Notes: generated by a model not told the origin, from the sequence alone. DNA of 64,000 nucleotides from an uncultured Prevotellaceae bacterium (GCA_900318685.1 ONLL01000007.1:1-64000), one strand, 5' to 3'; positions 35,172 through 44,594 are shown, numbered from the stretch's first letter. Numbers and translations are program-made.

Positions 35172-35867
35172 TTACAATGTATTTAATTCACACAATTTCT
35201 CTATCTCCGACACTTCGTCAGGTGTCAGCATCCGCTCGCCCACGCACAGCATCTGGATGATGCGTGCCTTGAGCTCGTCCAGACTCAGCGACGTATGGTC
35301 CTTCAGCAGCGTGATGCGCTGACGCACGCTCTGAATGCCTTTCTTCTGCAGTTTCTCGCTGCTGGGAGTGATGGCCTGTAGCATGTGGTCCATATTCGTG
35401 TCGTAGAGCAGCGTGCCATGCACGATACAATGGCCGCCCAGCTTATAGCAGGCAGTGCCACTCACCTTCCTCCCGTCTATCAGCACATCGTTATGACTGG
35501 TGCCCACGGCCTCGATACCCAGGCTGCGGAGCACCAGCATCATCATACCCATAAACCTGTTGAAGGCCAGGCCCACGTTCTCTTCACGGGTGACATACGA
35601 CAGCATCACATTGCCTTTGTCGGCATAGACGCATCCGCCTCCGCTCTTCCGCTGGAACATCCGGATGCCATGCTCCTGACAGTAGGACACGTTCACCTCG
35701 TTCTCCTGAACCTGATTGCGGCCATAGATTACGCTGGGCTCCACCTGCCACATGAAGAAGAGGTCGTCCTCGTCATCGATATGGCGTGCCACCCATTCCT
35801 CCATGGCCAAATAGAACGACAAAAGCCGTTCTTCAGTAAGCTGGGCAGGCAGGACAACGCACTTCAT
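35172..35867 (-). CDS. lplA: Lipoate-protein ligase A
   Basis: The 231-residue protein has RKSGGGCVYADKGN (ligase glycine loop) and NDVLIDGRKVSGTA with the expected catalytic lysine. It attaches lipoate to H protein, consistent with its place as first gene of the glycine cleavage operon. The LplA C-terminal accessory domain is reduced to a short helical tail, so a separate activation partner or octanoyl transfer cannot be excluded. Confidence 0.9.
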   Translation of the reverse strand: MKCVVLPAQLTEERLLSFYLAMEEWVARHIDDEDDLFFMWQVEPSVIYGRNQVQENEVNVSYCQEHGIRMFQRKSGGGCVYADKGNVMLSYVTREENVGLAFNRFMGMMMLVLRSLGIEAVGTSHNDVLIDGRKVSGTACYKLGGHCIVHGTLLYDTNMDHMLQAITPSSEKLQKKGIQSVRQRITLLKDHTSLSLDELKARIIQMLCVGERMLTPDEVSEIEKLCELNTL

Positions 35868-35892
35868 AGACGTAAGGTCTCGATTCAGTTTG

Positions 35893-35924
35893 CAAATTTA
35901 CTGATAAAATATGTAACTGCCAAA
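35893..35924 (-). promoter_or_regulatory. Promoter of the lplA-gcv operon
   Basis: TAAATTTG (35893-35900) and TTTG (35921-35924) on the minus strand are 20 bp apart, 26 bp before the lplA start. I see no glycine riboswitch-like structure in the short leader. Confidence 0.7.
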
Positions 35925-36009
35925 CATTTTGCGAAATTTATTTTTCGCAATGATATCGCAGTTGACCTATTCGTGCGCAGCCGCTCCCCGCCTGATTGTG
36001 GCGTTCAGC

Positions 36010-36804
36010 CTATTTCAGTCCTTCCCAGTCCTTACGTGGCACAAAGATATTGACGTAGAGTGAGGGGCAGCTGTTCACCTTGTACAGCTGAGGTCCCTTC
36101 CAGGGAAGCATCACTGACACTGAGCGCTGCTGGGTGCTCCAGGCATTGCCGCTGAGGATGTTCAGCTGATAGACTTCACCCTGCAGCATCTCGCTCTCCT
36201 CGCCCCAGGTCTCCTCCCTGCCGATGGTCATGTTGACGGTATAGGGCTCAGTGGGGTTGTAGCCGTTCTCCTTCGTGGCACCCTCAAGCACGGCGGCAGG
36301 CAGGCATCGCTGCACATAGGGGTCGTCGACAGGCGAGTGCTTCGACATCTCCATGTGGGCTGGCAGCTGGCGCATGATCTCCCTGAAGCAGGTAAATCCT
36401 GTGATCATCTCGATACACTGCTCACCTTCGTCATGGTTGCGGCCCCACATCTCGAATGCCATAGGCAGCATGGCGGCAATGCCATAGGGCGTCTTGCCCA
36501 GCAGCTGCTCGTAGACGGTGGAGAACTCATCCAGGTCGCTGGGCACATTGGTGAACGTCACCTTGCCCTTTGCCCCTGGCACATAGTTTTTTTCCATGTT
36601 GCCCGTCATCGTATAGACATGACTGCCGTAGGTCAGCGTGTTTCCGTCCAAGCTCCAATCCCCGTCAGACGACTGACCGTCGGCCTGTATCACAGAGGCG
36701 ATGCCCTCAGGCAGCCCCTGACCGCCGTTCTTCTTGCCTGAACACGCTGCGACAGCGACGCCCAGCAGGAGACAGGCACAAATGTATAATTGTTGTCTTC
36801 GCAT
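36010..36804 (-). CDS. Lipoprotein of unknown function
   Basis: The 264-residue protein has a lipoprotein signal (LLLGVAVAACSGKK, C21). The mature part alternates beta-strand and loop segments, with DGDWSLDGNTLTYGSHVYTM early and a C-terminal strand set (YKVNSCPSLYVNIFVPRKDW). Cysteines near the middle (EQCIEMITGFTCF) could pair. I recognise no domain. It is the last gene of a leftward cluster with three carbohydrate-active enzymes and may be an outer-surface or periplasmic accessory protein. Confidence 0.75.
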   Translation of the reverse strand: MRRQQLYICACLLLGVAVAACSGKKNGGQGLPEGIASVIQADGQSSDGDWSLDGNTLTYGSHVYTMTGNMEKNYVPGAKGKVTFTNVPSDLDEFSTVYEQLLGKTPYGIAAMLPMAFEMWGRNHDEGEQCIEMITGFTCFREIMRQLPAHMEMSKHSPVDDPYVQRCLPAAVLEGATKENGYNPTEPYTVNMTIGREETWGEESEMLQGEVYQLNILSGNAWSTQQRSVSVMLPWKGPQLYKVNSCPSLYVNIFVPRKDWEGLK

Positions 36805-36814
36805 AATTGATAGT

Positions 36815-38509
36815 TTATTTTCTGATTAGTTTTCCTCCTACGATATACACGCCACGAGGCAGGCTGCCCCAGTCCTCTACGCGTCCGGCCATGATGCCCT
36901 GCAGCGTGTAGACAGGGGTATCAGCAGGCGATGCAGCCCTGTCGACGGCTTTGACAGAAGAGTACAACTCGTCGTCGTTGCTCAGGAACACATCTTCGAA
37001 ATAGATGATACCAGCCTTCTTGAAGCGGAACTCCACCATGAAGATCTTGGCCGGATCGATGTAGCTGTTGTTGTTATAGTACTTCAGACGGTTGAGGTCG
37101 ATGCTCACCGTCGTACGATTGTCGATGGTGTCGCGATAGCCTGCACTGCTGACCTTGGTGCTGGGCAGCACCCTCACCTCGGCATCGCACTCCTGCGGCT
37201 CCTTGAGTTTCACCACGAGGTACTTATAGGCCGACATGTCGGCTCCATTGCTGTAGACCCATCCTGCCTGTCCGCCAGCGCTGAGCGTCAGCGCACGGGT
37301 CTCCTCGTCATATTTCATGGTGCCTGCCAGCTTCTGGATGAAGCTAGACTTGAAGGGGAAGAAGCTCACGTCGACATGGAACGTTCCACGTGACTGGTTC
37401 CTGCAGAAGTCGGTATAGACTGCCTCTGCCATTCCCTTGCCCTCATGGCGGGGTGAGAGGGCACCGTTTTCGAAGACGACATCCTCACTGGTGAAGTCGG
37501 TATAGGCCGACACGTTCTCCTTATGCCCGTCCTCGAAGGTGGCAGTGATGCCTCCTGGGATGCGGTCGCCAGGCACTGCACTCACCTCGCTGGGCACATC
37601 GAGGCTCTTGGCCGAGTAGAATTTCTTCTGCTGTGATGGGATTTGGTAGTCGGCTTCTGCCATCAGCTCACGTCCCATCAGCTTCAAGGCTTCGAAGGCA
37701 TAGCGCTTGCCAATGATGCGATAGCCCAGAGGATTGAAGTGCCAGGGATCCTTTCCGTTGCCTGGACAGTCTTCCGAACTGACGACATGCGACGTGGGAA
37801 CTACCGACGGCATGCGAGCCACCTGCGTATTGTGGGCATAGCACGAGCCGCCGTTCTCCTGGCGCAGCGTCTCGCCCACGAACAATGGCACTGTGTCGGC
37901 ACTGAGTCCCAGGTCGCTGAGCATGTCGTTATAGATCTTCTTCACCATGTTGGGCCAGTTGGGGTCGCCATTGTTCGAGCAGCCCTGATGCAGCAGGATG
38001 CCCTTGATGACTCCCTCCTCTTGCGCCTTCTTGGCCATCTCGATGAGGCGTCCGTAGGGATTGCCGCCATAGTGCTGCTTGGCAAGCATCGCCCAGTACT
38101 CGTTGGGGTTGTCATTCATTTTCTTCTGGTACTTGTCCTTGTCGAACATCTCAATGGGACTGCCACCCATAGCCACAGGTATCACGCCGATGCGAACGTT
38201 GGCAGGCAGGGCTGCCACCATGGTACGTCCGAAGTAGTCGGTAGGACCAAGGCCCCCAACAGGGTTCACCAGTGGGGGAATGGCCTTATACCAATGTCCC
38301 ATGACACGTGCAGGACTGCTGAAGTTGCAGGTTGCCAACAGGCGGAAACGCTCGTCGACATTGCTTCTGTCCATACTCTCAGGCTGGGCATTGCCCTCCA
38401 TGTTCGACTGTCCGAAGCACAGATAGATGTAGAAGTTAGGATCGACGTCGGCCTTTGCTCCAGGGAGCAGGGTGGCCAACAGCACCCCAATGATCAGTAG
38501 TCGTCTCAT
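36815..38509 (-). CDS. SASA/CE6-type acetylesterase with type IX-like C-terminal tail
   Basis: The 564-residue protein has a signal peptide (ending LLPGAKA). CFGQSNMEG holds the catalytic serine of the SASA/carbohydrate-esterase-6 fold. LHQGCSNNGD is the central block and DPWHFNPLGYR carries the catalytic histidine (~residues 25-275). A central Ig-like part and a carbohydrate-binding-like beta domain follow. The end (VYTLQGIMAGRVEDW..GVYIVGGKLIRK) resembles a type IX secretion C-terminal signal. It overlaps the GH31 gene by 4 bp. Removal of acetyl groups from hemicellulose is inferred. Confidence 0.85.
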   Translation of the reverse strand: MRRLLIIGVLLATLLPGAKADVDPNFYIYLCFGQSNMEGNAQPESMDRSNVDERFRLLATCNFSSPARVMGHWYKAIPPLVNPVGGLGPTDYFGRTMVAALPANVRIGVIPVAMGGSPIEMFDKDKYQKKMNDNPNEYWAMLAKQHYGGNPYGRLIEMAKKAQEEGVIKGILLHQGCSNNGDPNWPNMVKKIYNDMLSDLGLSADTVPLFVGETLRQENGGSCYAHNTQVARMPSVVPTSHVVSSEDCPGNGKDPWHFNPLGYRIIGKRYAFEALKLMGRELMAEADYQIPSQQKKFYSAKSLDVPSEVSAVPGDRIPGGITATFEDGHKENVSAYTDFTSEDVVFENGALSPRHEGKGMAEAVYTDFCRNQSRGTFHVDVSFFPFKSSFIQKLAGTMKYDEETRALTLSAGGQAGWVYSNGADMSAYKYLVVKLKEPQECDAEVRVLPSTKVSSAGYRDTIDNRTTVSIDLNRLKYYNNNSYIDPAKIFMVEFRFKKAGIIYFEDVFLSNDDELYSSVKAVDRAASPADTPVYTLQGIMAGRVEDWGSLPRGVYIVGGKLIRK

Positions 38510-40989
38510 TTGAATCGTGTCATTATAGGTTTTCCGGTGTACTGCAAATCTTTAACGTACTTGATGTTACTGTTCTCTTCCACCATGAGCACCTTGAACG
38601 TGCGCCGTTTTGACATGCCGTCAAAGTTGCCCACGCGCTTACCAATAGTCAGGCGCTGGCGCTGTTGTTCCCAATCGAAGTAAATGGTCGAACTTGCTCC
38701 CTGCTCATAGTCCGTGGTCGTGCCATCGTCCTCATAGAGCGTGAAGGATCCGTCAGCGCCAGGAAACACCATCACGCGGTCGCCGTCCAAAGGCAGAATG
38801 CTGCCAGCTCTCACAAAGACAGGAATGTAGCTGAGGTCTACGTCTGTAGTTACCGTCTGCCCTCCGTCATAGTGCTGCAGCGTGTGATAGTCATACCATC
38901 CGCCCTTGCTCTTGGGCAGATAGGTCTTCCACTTCGTGACACCAGGCTCAGTGACCGGACTGACGAGGAGTGAACGTCCGAACATATACTCATGCTTCTG
39001 ACTAAGTGCCTCAGAATCGTCGGCAAAGTCGAACACCAGCGGGCGCATCAGCGTCGAGCCCTTGAACGAGACTTCAGCCGTGTTACTATAGATATAAGGA
39101 AGCAGTTCATACCGTCTCTTCAGGTTCGTAGCGATGATCCGTTGAGCCTCGGCCCCATAGTTCCAGGGCTCAGTATTGCTCATGTAGCCGTGGACGCGCA
39201 TCAGGGGCAGATAGACGCTGATCTCGATCCAGCGCAGCATGCGCTCGATGTAGGCCTGGTCGTTGTACTGATTGCCAGGACGGAAGAATCCGCCTGCATC
39301 GTAGGTCCACCAGGGGATGCCTGCTGCCTGCATGCCCAGGCCGGCCACGATCTGCCGACGCAGGGTCTCCCAGTCGTTGCCTACATCGCCGCTCCACATG
39401 GCCGATCCATAGCGCTGGATGCCAGGGAAGCCGCAGCGGGTGAGGATCATAGGCCGACGGCCAGGAGCATCACGCCGCAGGCCTTCGTACACGGTCTTGT
39501 TCACCAGCAGCGGATAGACATTGCGCACCAGCTCGCCAGCCCATTGGCCGTTGTTCACTCGGCGGCCAGCCAGGTCATCGTTCTCGGGCTCAGTAGCATC
39601 CTGCCACCAGGCGTCGATGCCCAGGGGCACTAGACGCTGGCTGAAGTTCTGCCAGTAGGAAGCGGCTGCCTGAGGATTGAAAAAGTCAATCCAGTCCGTA
39701 CCAGGGATATAATAGTTGTCGGCACCCATCTGGCGGCCTACTTCCGAGTTCTTGTCGATTTTCGACCACACGCTGAGCATCAGCCTTTTGCCCATACGGT
39801 GCAGGCTGTCGGTCAGCGCCTTGGGATCAGGATAATGGTCTTCGTCGAAGCGCATGGCGTTCCAGCCATACTTGCCCCAGTACTGCCAGTCCTGCACGAG
39901 CACGTCGACGGGCAAGTGCTCCTGATCAAACCTGTTGGCCGTCTGCAGGATCTCCTCTGAACTGTGGTAGCGCTCACGGCAATGAATATAGCCCAGCGCC
40001 CAGCGTGGCATCAGCGGAGCCTCGCCCGTCAGCTCGCGATAGGAGGCGATGATCTCGTCGGCAGAGCCTATGAAGACGGTATAGTCGACTGCCGTAGCCA
40101 CTGGCGAGCGCAGCACCGTCAGGTCCTTCACCTTCTGATAGTAGACCACAGGGTTGTCGCCACGCGAGAGCTCGGCTGTCAGCGTATGGCGGCCTGCCTT
40201 CAGCGGAACGATGGTCGAGGCCGTGGGAGGCAGCCACGTGTTCTGCATCTCGATGACTGTCTGTCCGTCGATGGTGAGGTTATGGCGGCGTGCCATCTTC
40301 TGACCCACGTCGAGCAGCAGCGAGTAGTCGCCGTCCTCGGTCAGGTCGATGGTGGCCTGGAACATGTTGCGCTGGCGCACTTCGCGCCGTCCTCCCTCCG
40401 TAGAGGTGACATTCACCACCTCTGAAGTCTGGCGACGCATGTGGGTAGTGTCAGGCAGCAGTCTGACCTGCTGGTCGCTAGGATTGAAATCCACCAGACC
40501 GTAGTTGTTCCACAGCACGCCATAGCCCTTGCTCGAGAGCAGCATGGGGATGGAGATCTGGGTGTTGACCTGCGTCAGCCGGCGCTGCAGGCCTCGGACA
40601 TTGGCATAGCCGTCCTGGAATTGTCCCAGGCCGAAGAGGCACTCGTCCTTGGGCGAGGGAATGATGAGCGTGGCCTGGCTGCCTTCCATCTGGTGACCTG
40701 TGGCCCTGAAGACGGCCTTGCCAGTCTTGTCGCTCACCGTCAGCACCTGGCGCTGGGCATCCACGTCGACCTTCACAGAGGCATCTTTCACCTCGTCGTG
40801 CTTCACATAGAGCCAGTCGGGCAGGTCGCTGTCCGACTGCTGCTCAGCATACTGTATGCGCACGGCATTCTTGGCCACGGGGGTCACCGTGAGCTGTCCT
40901 TTGCCGAAGGGCACTGTCTTGGCCTGCAGGCTCATGCTGCAGAGTAATGTTGCTAAAAGGAGGATTTTCTTCATAGCCGGAAGTCTCAT
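38506..40989 (-). CDS. Glycoside hydrolase family 31, alpha-xylosidase-like, with PA14 insert
   Basis: The 827-residue protein is exported (MKKILLLATLLCSMSLQAK). An N-terminal GH31 beta-domain is interrupted at ~220-300 by a PA14-like domain (TEDGDYSLLLDVGQKMARR, LKAGRHTLTAELSRG), the layout of xyloglucan alpha-xylosidases. The nucleophile is in DAWWQDATEPEND (aspartate ~464) and the acid/base in WSGDVGNDWE. The ATG at 40989 overlaps the upstream stop as ATGA; an ATG at 40974 gives a more typical signal peptide start. It probably removes xylose from xyloglucan oligosaccharides. Confidence 0.9.
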   Translation of the reverse strand: MRLPAMKKILLLATLLCSMSLQAKTVPFGKGQLTVTPVAKNAVRIQYAEQQSDSDLPDWLYVKHDEVKDASVKVDVDAQRQVLTVSDKTGKAVFRATGHQMEGSQATLIIPSPKDECLFGLGQFQDGYANVRGLQRRLTQVNTQISIPMLLSSKGYGVLWNNYGLVDFNPSDQQVRLLPDTTHMRRQTSEVVNVTSTEGGRREVRQRNMFQATIDLTEDGDYSLLLDVGQKMARRHNLTIDGQTVIEMQNTWLPPTASTIVPLKAGRHTLTAELSRGDNPVVYYQKVKDLTVLRSPVATAVDYTVFIGSADEIIASYRELTGEAPLMPRWALGYIHCRERYHSSEEILQTANRFDQEHLPVDVLVQDWQYWGKYGWNAMRFDEDHYPDPKALTDSLHRMGKRLMLSVWSKIDKNSEVGRQMGADNYYIPGTDWIDFFNPQAAASYWQNFSQRLVPLGIDAWWQDATEPENDDLAGRRVNNGQWAGELVRNVYPLLVNKTVYEGLRRDAPGRRPMILTRCGFPGIQRYGSAMWSGDVGNDWETLRRQIVAGLGMQAAGIPWWTYDAGGFFRPGNQYNDQAYIERMLRWIEISVYLPLMRVHGYMSNTEPWNYGAEAQRIIATNLKRRYELLPYIYSNTAEVSFKGSTLMRPLVFDFADDSEALSQKHEYMFGRSLLVSPVTEPGVTKWKTYLPKSKGGWYDYHTLQHYDGGQTVTTDVDLSYIPVFVRAGSILPLDGDRVMVFPGADGSFTLYEDDGTTTDYEQGASSTIYFDWEQQRQRLTIGKRVGNFDGMSKRRTFKVLMVEENSNIKYVKDLQYTGKPIMTRFK

Positions 40990-41912
40990 TTCATAGTCTC
41001 GAACTGAGCGTTCTTCTCGATGGTCCAGCCCTCACGCTGCAGGATGGCCGGCTTGTCGCCCTTGAACATCTTGGCTCCCTCCTGACTGCCTTTCAGCTGC
41101 CAGTCGAGCCAGGCCAGGGCCACCACTGAGAACTCGCCGCCGAAGGGACGGCCATAGGTGCCGCCGTGACCCACGGGCAGGTTGGTGGCGCAGGCAGGCA
41201 CATGGTCGATGCGATGGAAGTCGTCCATGCCATTGCCATAGGCGATGTCGGTCTCGCCGCCCAGGATATAGATGATCGACGAGTGGATCTCCTTCAGCTT
41301 CGACTTCGGGGGCATAGGCATGCCACCCACGGCACTGCCGGCATTCTCCTGGTTGAACAGGCCGCTGTTGCACACCATCAGCGTCTTGATGCGAGGGTCG
41401 GCACAGTTATAGAGGGTCTGCAGACCGCCACACGACATGCCTGCTACGGCGATGTTCTTCACGTCGATCTTCTTATAGTAGGGCGAGTTCTTGTCGGCAT
41501 TCTGGGCGATCACCCAGTCCATCGACTCCAGCTGCTGCTCAGTGGTCGACATGGCTCCGCGATAGCGCTCACCTTCCTTGGGCATATAGCCCGTAGCCAC
41601 CACGATATAGCCGTGGGAGGCAATCTCGTTGAGGAAGTTCACATGCTCGAAGGGAGAGTTGGCACAGGCGCCGTTGCCCCACACCAGCACGGGCAGGGGG
41701 TTCTTGTCGCTGAACGGTGCCAGGTCCTGAGGCACGAAGATGGTGTGGGCAGCCAGCGTGGGCTCCGTCTTCATCACGGCTTTGAAGGGTCCGCTGCCGC
41801 CGTTCTCCACGATGCGCGAGGCGGGCTCGTCGTCAGTTGTCATACTCATGTTCACCATTGCCAGAGCCACCAGGGCCACGGCTGCTGAAAGGAATCTTTT
41901 TGTCTGTTTCAT
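40986..41912 (-). CDS. Alpha/beta hydrolase, probable secreted esterase
   Basis: The 308-residue protein has a signal peptide-like N-terminus (MKQTKRFLSAAVALVALAMV). The nucleophile elbow is GMSCGG, with a histidine late in PVGHGGTYG. LPVLVWGNGACANSP forms the oxyanion region, as in chlorophyllase/cutinase-like and dienelactone-hydrolase-like enzymes. As first gene of a unit with GH31 and an acetylesterase it may deacylate plant cell-wall glycans. Substrate is not evident. Confidence 0.82.
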   Translation of the reverse strand: MKQTKRFLSAAVALVALAMVNMSMTTDDEPASRIVENGGSGPFKAVMKTEPTLAAHTIFVPQDLAPFSDKNPLPVLVWGNGACANSPFEHVNFLNEIASHGYIVVATGYMPKEGERYRGAMSTTEQQLESMDWVIAQNADKNSPYYKKIDVKNIAVAGMSCGGLQTLYNCADPRIKTLMVCNSGLFNQENAGSAVGGMPMPPKSKLKEIHSSIIYILGGETDIAYGNGMDDFHRIDHVPACATNLPVGHGGTYGRPFGGEFSVVALAWLDWQLKGSQEGAKMFKGDKPAILQREGWTIEKNAQFETMK

Positions 41913-41944
41913 AACGGTATAGGTTTTAGTTCATAATTTGCTGG

Positions 41945-41952
41945 CAAAGGTA
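41945..41952 (-). promoter_or_regulatory. -7 box of the esterase-GH31 operon
   Basis: TACCTTTG on the minus strand, 33 bp before the esterase start; TTGG lies 16-17 bp further upstream. Confidence 0.55.
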
Positions 41953-42059
41953 CTACTTTTTCTGCAAACCAAGTTTGTTTTATCGACAAAAATCTTTCGA
42001 TTGTGTCACATAACTGCAGAAAATGTCGCCCTCCATGCCGCCGTTCGCATTTTTATTCG

Positions 42060-42067
42060 TACCTTTG
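42060..42067 (+). promoter_or_regulatory. -7 box of the TraB-family gene
   Basis: TACCTTTG lies 35 bp before the ATG; no clear TTTG partner is seen. Confidence 0.5.
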
Positions 42068-42101
42068 CCCCTGAAAAGATAACATCAAACCACAAACAGA
42101 C

Positions 42102-43013
42102 ATGAAAAGGATCTTCACCACACTCGTACTCGTCATCGCTGTACTGGGCGCACAGGCACAGCTGCTCTATCAGATCACAGGCAAGGGACTGCAGCAGCCC
42201 TCCTATATCATTGGCACCTATCACCTGGCAGAAGCCTCGTTTGCCGACTCCATACCTGGCCTCCCACAGGCACTCGAACAGTGCCAGCAGGTCTACGGCG
42301 AACTGGTGATGGACGACATGACCTCGCCCGACAACATCGCACGCCTGCAGCAGGCCATGATGCTGCCTGAGGGAACCACCATCCAGCAGCTGCTCAGCAG
42401 CGACGAGATGGACCGCCTCAACGCTTATATGCGAGGACTCATGGGCATGGACATGACCAATCCGCTGATAGCCCAGCAGCTGGGCAATATGCGGCCCTCC
42501 ACCCTCAGCACGCAGTTCGCGCTGCTCACCTTCATGAAGAAGCACGGAACGATCATAACGGATCTGAGTAATCAGTTCGACCAATATTTCCAAAGGTACG
42601 CGCGCGAGCACGCGAAGGAAGTGGGAGGGCTGGAGACGCTCGACTTCCAGATCAAGGTGCTCTATCAGGGGCAGACGCTCGAAAGACAGAAGGAACTGCT
42701 GATGTGTCAGGTCGACAATGCGCAGTTCATGGACGAGATGGCCGAGGATATCATCAAAGCCTTCTACAGCCAGGATCTCGACGCCATAGAGCAGGCGATG
42801 GACAGGAAGCTAGACTCCTCGTGCGACAGCACGCCTGAGGAGAACGCACAACTCATCACCGACCGCAATGCCGACTGGCTGACCAAGATGCCGTCGATCA
42901 TGGCCGACAAACCTACTTTCTTCGCTGTGGGTGCTGCCCATCTCGCGGGCGACGATGGCGTGCTCAGCCTCCTGCGCAAGGCCGGCTACACCGTCAGTGC
43001 TGTCACCAAGTAA
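42102..43013 (+). CDS. TraB/GumN-family protein, exported
   Basis: The 303-residue protein has a signal peptide (MKRIFTTLVLVIAVLGAQAQ). YIIGTYHLA near the N-terminus and FFAVGAAHLAGDDGVLSLLRKAGYTV near the C-terminus are the paired histidine motifs of the TraB/Tiki superfamily, predicted metalloproteases. ELVMDDM supplies the expected acidic residue. Location is probably periplasmic. Substrate is unknown. It is a single gene with its own promoter and a downstream stem-loop. Confidence 0.85.
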   Translation: MKRIFTTLVLVIAVLGAQAQLLYQITGKGLQQPSYIIGTYHLAEASFADSIPGLPQALEQCQQVYGELVMDDMTSPDNIARLQQAMMLPEGTTIQQLLSSDEMDRLNAYMRGLMGMDMTNPLIAQQLGNMRPSTLSTQFALLTFMKKHGTIITDLSNQFDQYFQRYAREHAKEVGGLETLDFQIKVLYQGQTLERQKELLMCQVDNAQFMDEMAEDIIKAFYSQDLDAIEQAMDRKLDSSCDSTPEENAQLITDRNADWLTKMPSIMADKPTFFAVGAAHLAGDDGVLSLLRKAGYTVSAVTK

Positions 43014-43029
43014 CTGGGGTAAAATAAGC

Positions 43030-43069
43030 GAGAGGGACCTCTTCTTTCTTGCCGAGAATGGTCCCTCTC
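43030..43069 (+). terminator. Stem-loop after the TraB-family gene
   Basis: GAGAGGGACC (43030-43039) pairs with GGTCCCTCTC (43060-43069) around a 20-nt loop; the T run afterwards is weak. Confidence 0.5.
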
Positions 43070-43163
43070 CTTCATCTCCAAAGTCTTCCATATGACGTCT
43101 AAAGTGTAGTGTCGCGTTTCTGGTTGCAAAGTTACGAATTTATCTGCATACCATCGTTGTCGA

Positions 43164-43282
43164 TTTTGATCAAAATGAAGGCCTCGAAAAACTTTTTTTG
43201 TACAAAACAGACAATTTCGGGATGGTTTTGTAAATAATAATTACTCATGTTACAAATAACAAAGTGCATGTTACAAATAACA
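43164..43282 (-). repeat. Dispersed intergenic element, copy 2 (inverted)
   Basis: On the minus strand this repeats the order seen at 9588-9706: two TGTAACAT words 21 bp apart (43268-43275, 43247-43254), AGTAATT, a GTCTG-flanked TTTTGTACAAAA (43196-43207) and TTTTGATCAAAA (43164-43175). It overlaps the possible start of the carboxypeptidase gene. Confidence 0.6.
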
Positions 43283-44293
43283 AAGTATGTATTGCGCATT
43301 TTCTCGTCTAAACGGCAGATGTGGGGACTGCTGATGCTGGCTCTCATCTCGGCCGTCTCCTGCCGCCGTCAGGCCACTGCCGAACCGCCAGTCGTGCTCT
43401 CGCCTGAGGAGCTGCGTCTGGCAGCCGTCAGCACCATCGACAGCATCACGCTGCCTGCCCTGACCGACCTCACTGCGATAGCCGGAGCAGAGTGCCTCGA
43501 CTCGATCACTGCAGCTGCCTGGATGCTCGTCGACGATGCTACAGGTAGAGTCATCAGCCAGCACCACGCTCAGGAGCAGCGCCCCATAGCCTCACTCACC
43601 AAGATGATGACCTGCCTGCTGGCGCTCGACCAAGGCAACATGTCCGACACGGTTGTCGTCACGCCCGACGTCTACGTGGCACGCAACTCACGCACGCGAC
43701 CAGGCGACAGCTATGTGATGCGCCACATGCTCGACGAGATGATGCTCACCAGCGACAACGACGCTGCCTATGCCCTTGCCAAGCACATAGCAGGCGACAC
43801 GCTCGGCTTCTGCCGGATGATGAACGAGAAAGCTGCCTACCTCGGCATGGACAGCACGCACTTCGCCAATCCCAACGGGATGCCCAACGACAGCAACTAC
43901 AGCACGGCAAGCGACATGGTGAGGCTGGTGCGCTACTGCCTGCGCGACAGCACCTTCACGGCCATCGTCAGCACGGCGGAGAAGGACGTGCCGCTTGCCG
44001 ACGGGCGCCACATGCCCTGCCAGAACACCAACATGCTGCTCACCTCCTACGAAGGCTGTATAGGCGTGAAAACGGGCTTCACGCGGCAGGCTGGCCATTG
44101 CCTGGCCTCTGCTGCCACTCGTCAGGGATCCACCCTCGTCCTCGTACTCCTCAGCAGCCAGAGCATGGCCTCACGCTTCACAGAGTCTGCCTCCCTCCTG
44201 GACTACGGATTCAACGTCCTCGACTCGCTCAGGCATACGCATAGTGTACCAGAGTGTCACATAGAGTATCAGAGTATCAGAGTACCAAAGTAA
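43247..44293 (+). CDS. D-alanyl-D-alanine carboxypeptidase (penicillin-binding protein)
   Basis: The protein is up to 348 residues. The three active-site motifs of S11 serine peptidases are present: ASLTK (SxxK), TSDN (SxN) and GVKTGFT (KTG). It trims the terminal D-Ala from peptidoglycan stem peptides. The hydrophobic segment MWGLLMLALISAVSC suggests a lipoprotein. The start is uncertain: ATGs at 43247 and 43268 lie in a 21-bp tandem repeat and one at 43319 gives the shortest signal. The last ~12 codons are encoded by one arm of a large palindrome (44263-44298). Confidence 0.88.
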   Translation: MLQITKCMLQITKYVLRIFSSKRQMWGLLMLALISAVSCRRQATAEPPVVLSPEELRLAAVSTIDSITLPALTDLTAIAGAECLDSITAAAWMLVDDATGRVISQHHAQEQRPIASLTKMMTCLLALDQGNMSDTVVVTPDVYVARNSRTRPGDSYVMRHMLDEMMLTSDNDAAYALAKHIAGDTLGFCRMMNEKAAYLGMDSTHFANPNGMPNDSNYSTASDMVRLVRYCLRDSTFTAIVSTAEKDVPLADGRHMPCQNTNMLLTSYEGCIGVKTGFTRQAGHCLASAATRQGSTLVLVLLSSQSMASRFTESASLLDYGFNVLDSLRHTHSVPECHIEYQSIRVPK

Positions 44294-44455
44294 CATTTGC
44301 GATTTTCAAAATGGCAGTATGATAGTAACAATTTATAAGTATATATTATTATATTATATATTATTATATATAATAATATATAATATAAGAAACACCTGCA
44401 AATGAAAATGAAAATAACGAAATGTTACTCTGGTACTCTGATACTCTGGTACTCT
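44263..44455. repeat. Large palindromic element with 40-bp perfect AT palindrome
   Basis: Outer arms 44263-44298 and 44420-44455 are inverted copies matching at 34 of 36 positions, built from AGAGTA(T/C)CAG units. Between them, 44349-44388 is a perfect 40-bp palindrome made only of A and T. The left arm runs into the carboxypeptidase coding end. Confidence 0.85.
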
Positions 44456-44594
44456 TTCGACTCTGATGTCGATGTCGCTATGTGTGCCATGCTGACAGGG
44501 AAATAAGACGGAAATAAGAAAGTTGCAAGTCGCTGTGATATAGCTCGTTAGGCTGTTTTTGGGGGGGGATTTTCAGAGGATTTTTGGCCAAAAA

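Noticed and set aside
35868-35892. Possible glycine riboswitch ahead of the gcv operon
   Set aside because: The leader between promoter and lplA is only ~25 nt, far too short for the aptamer.
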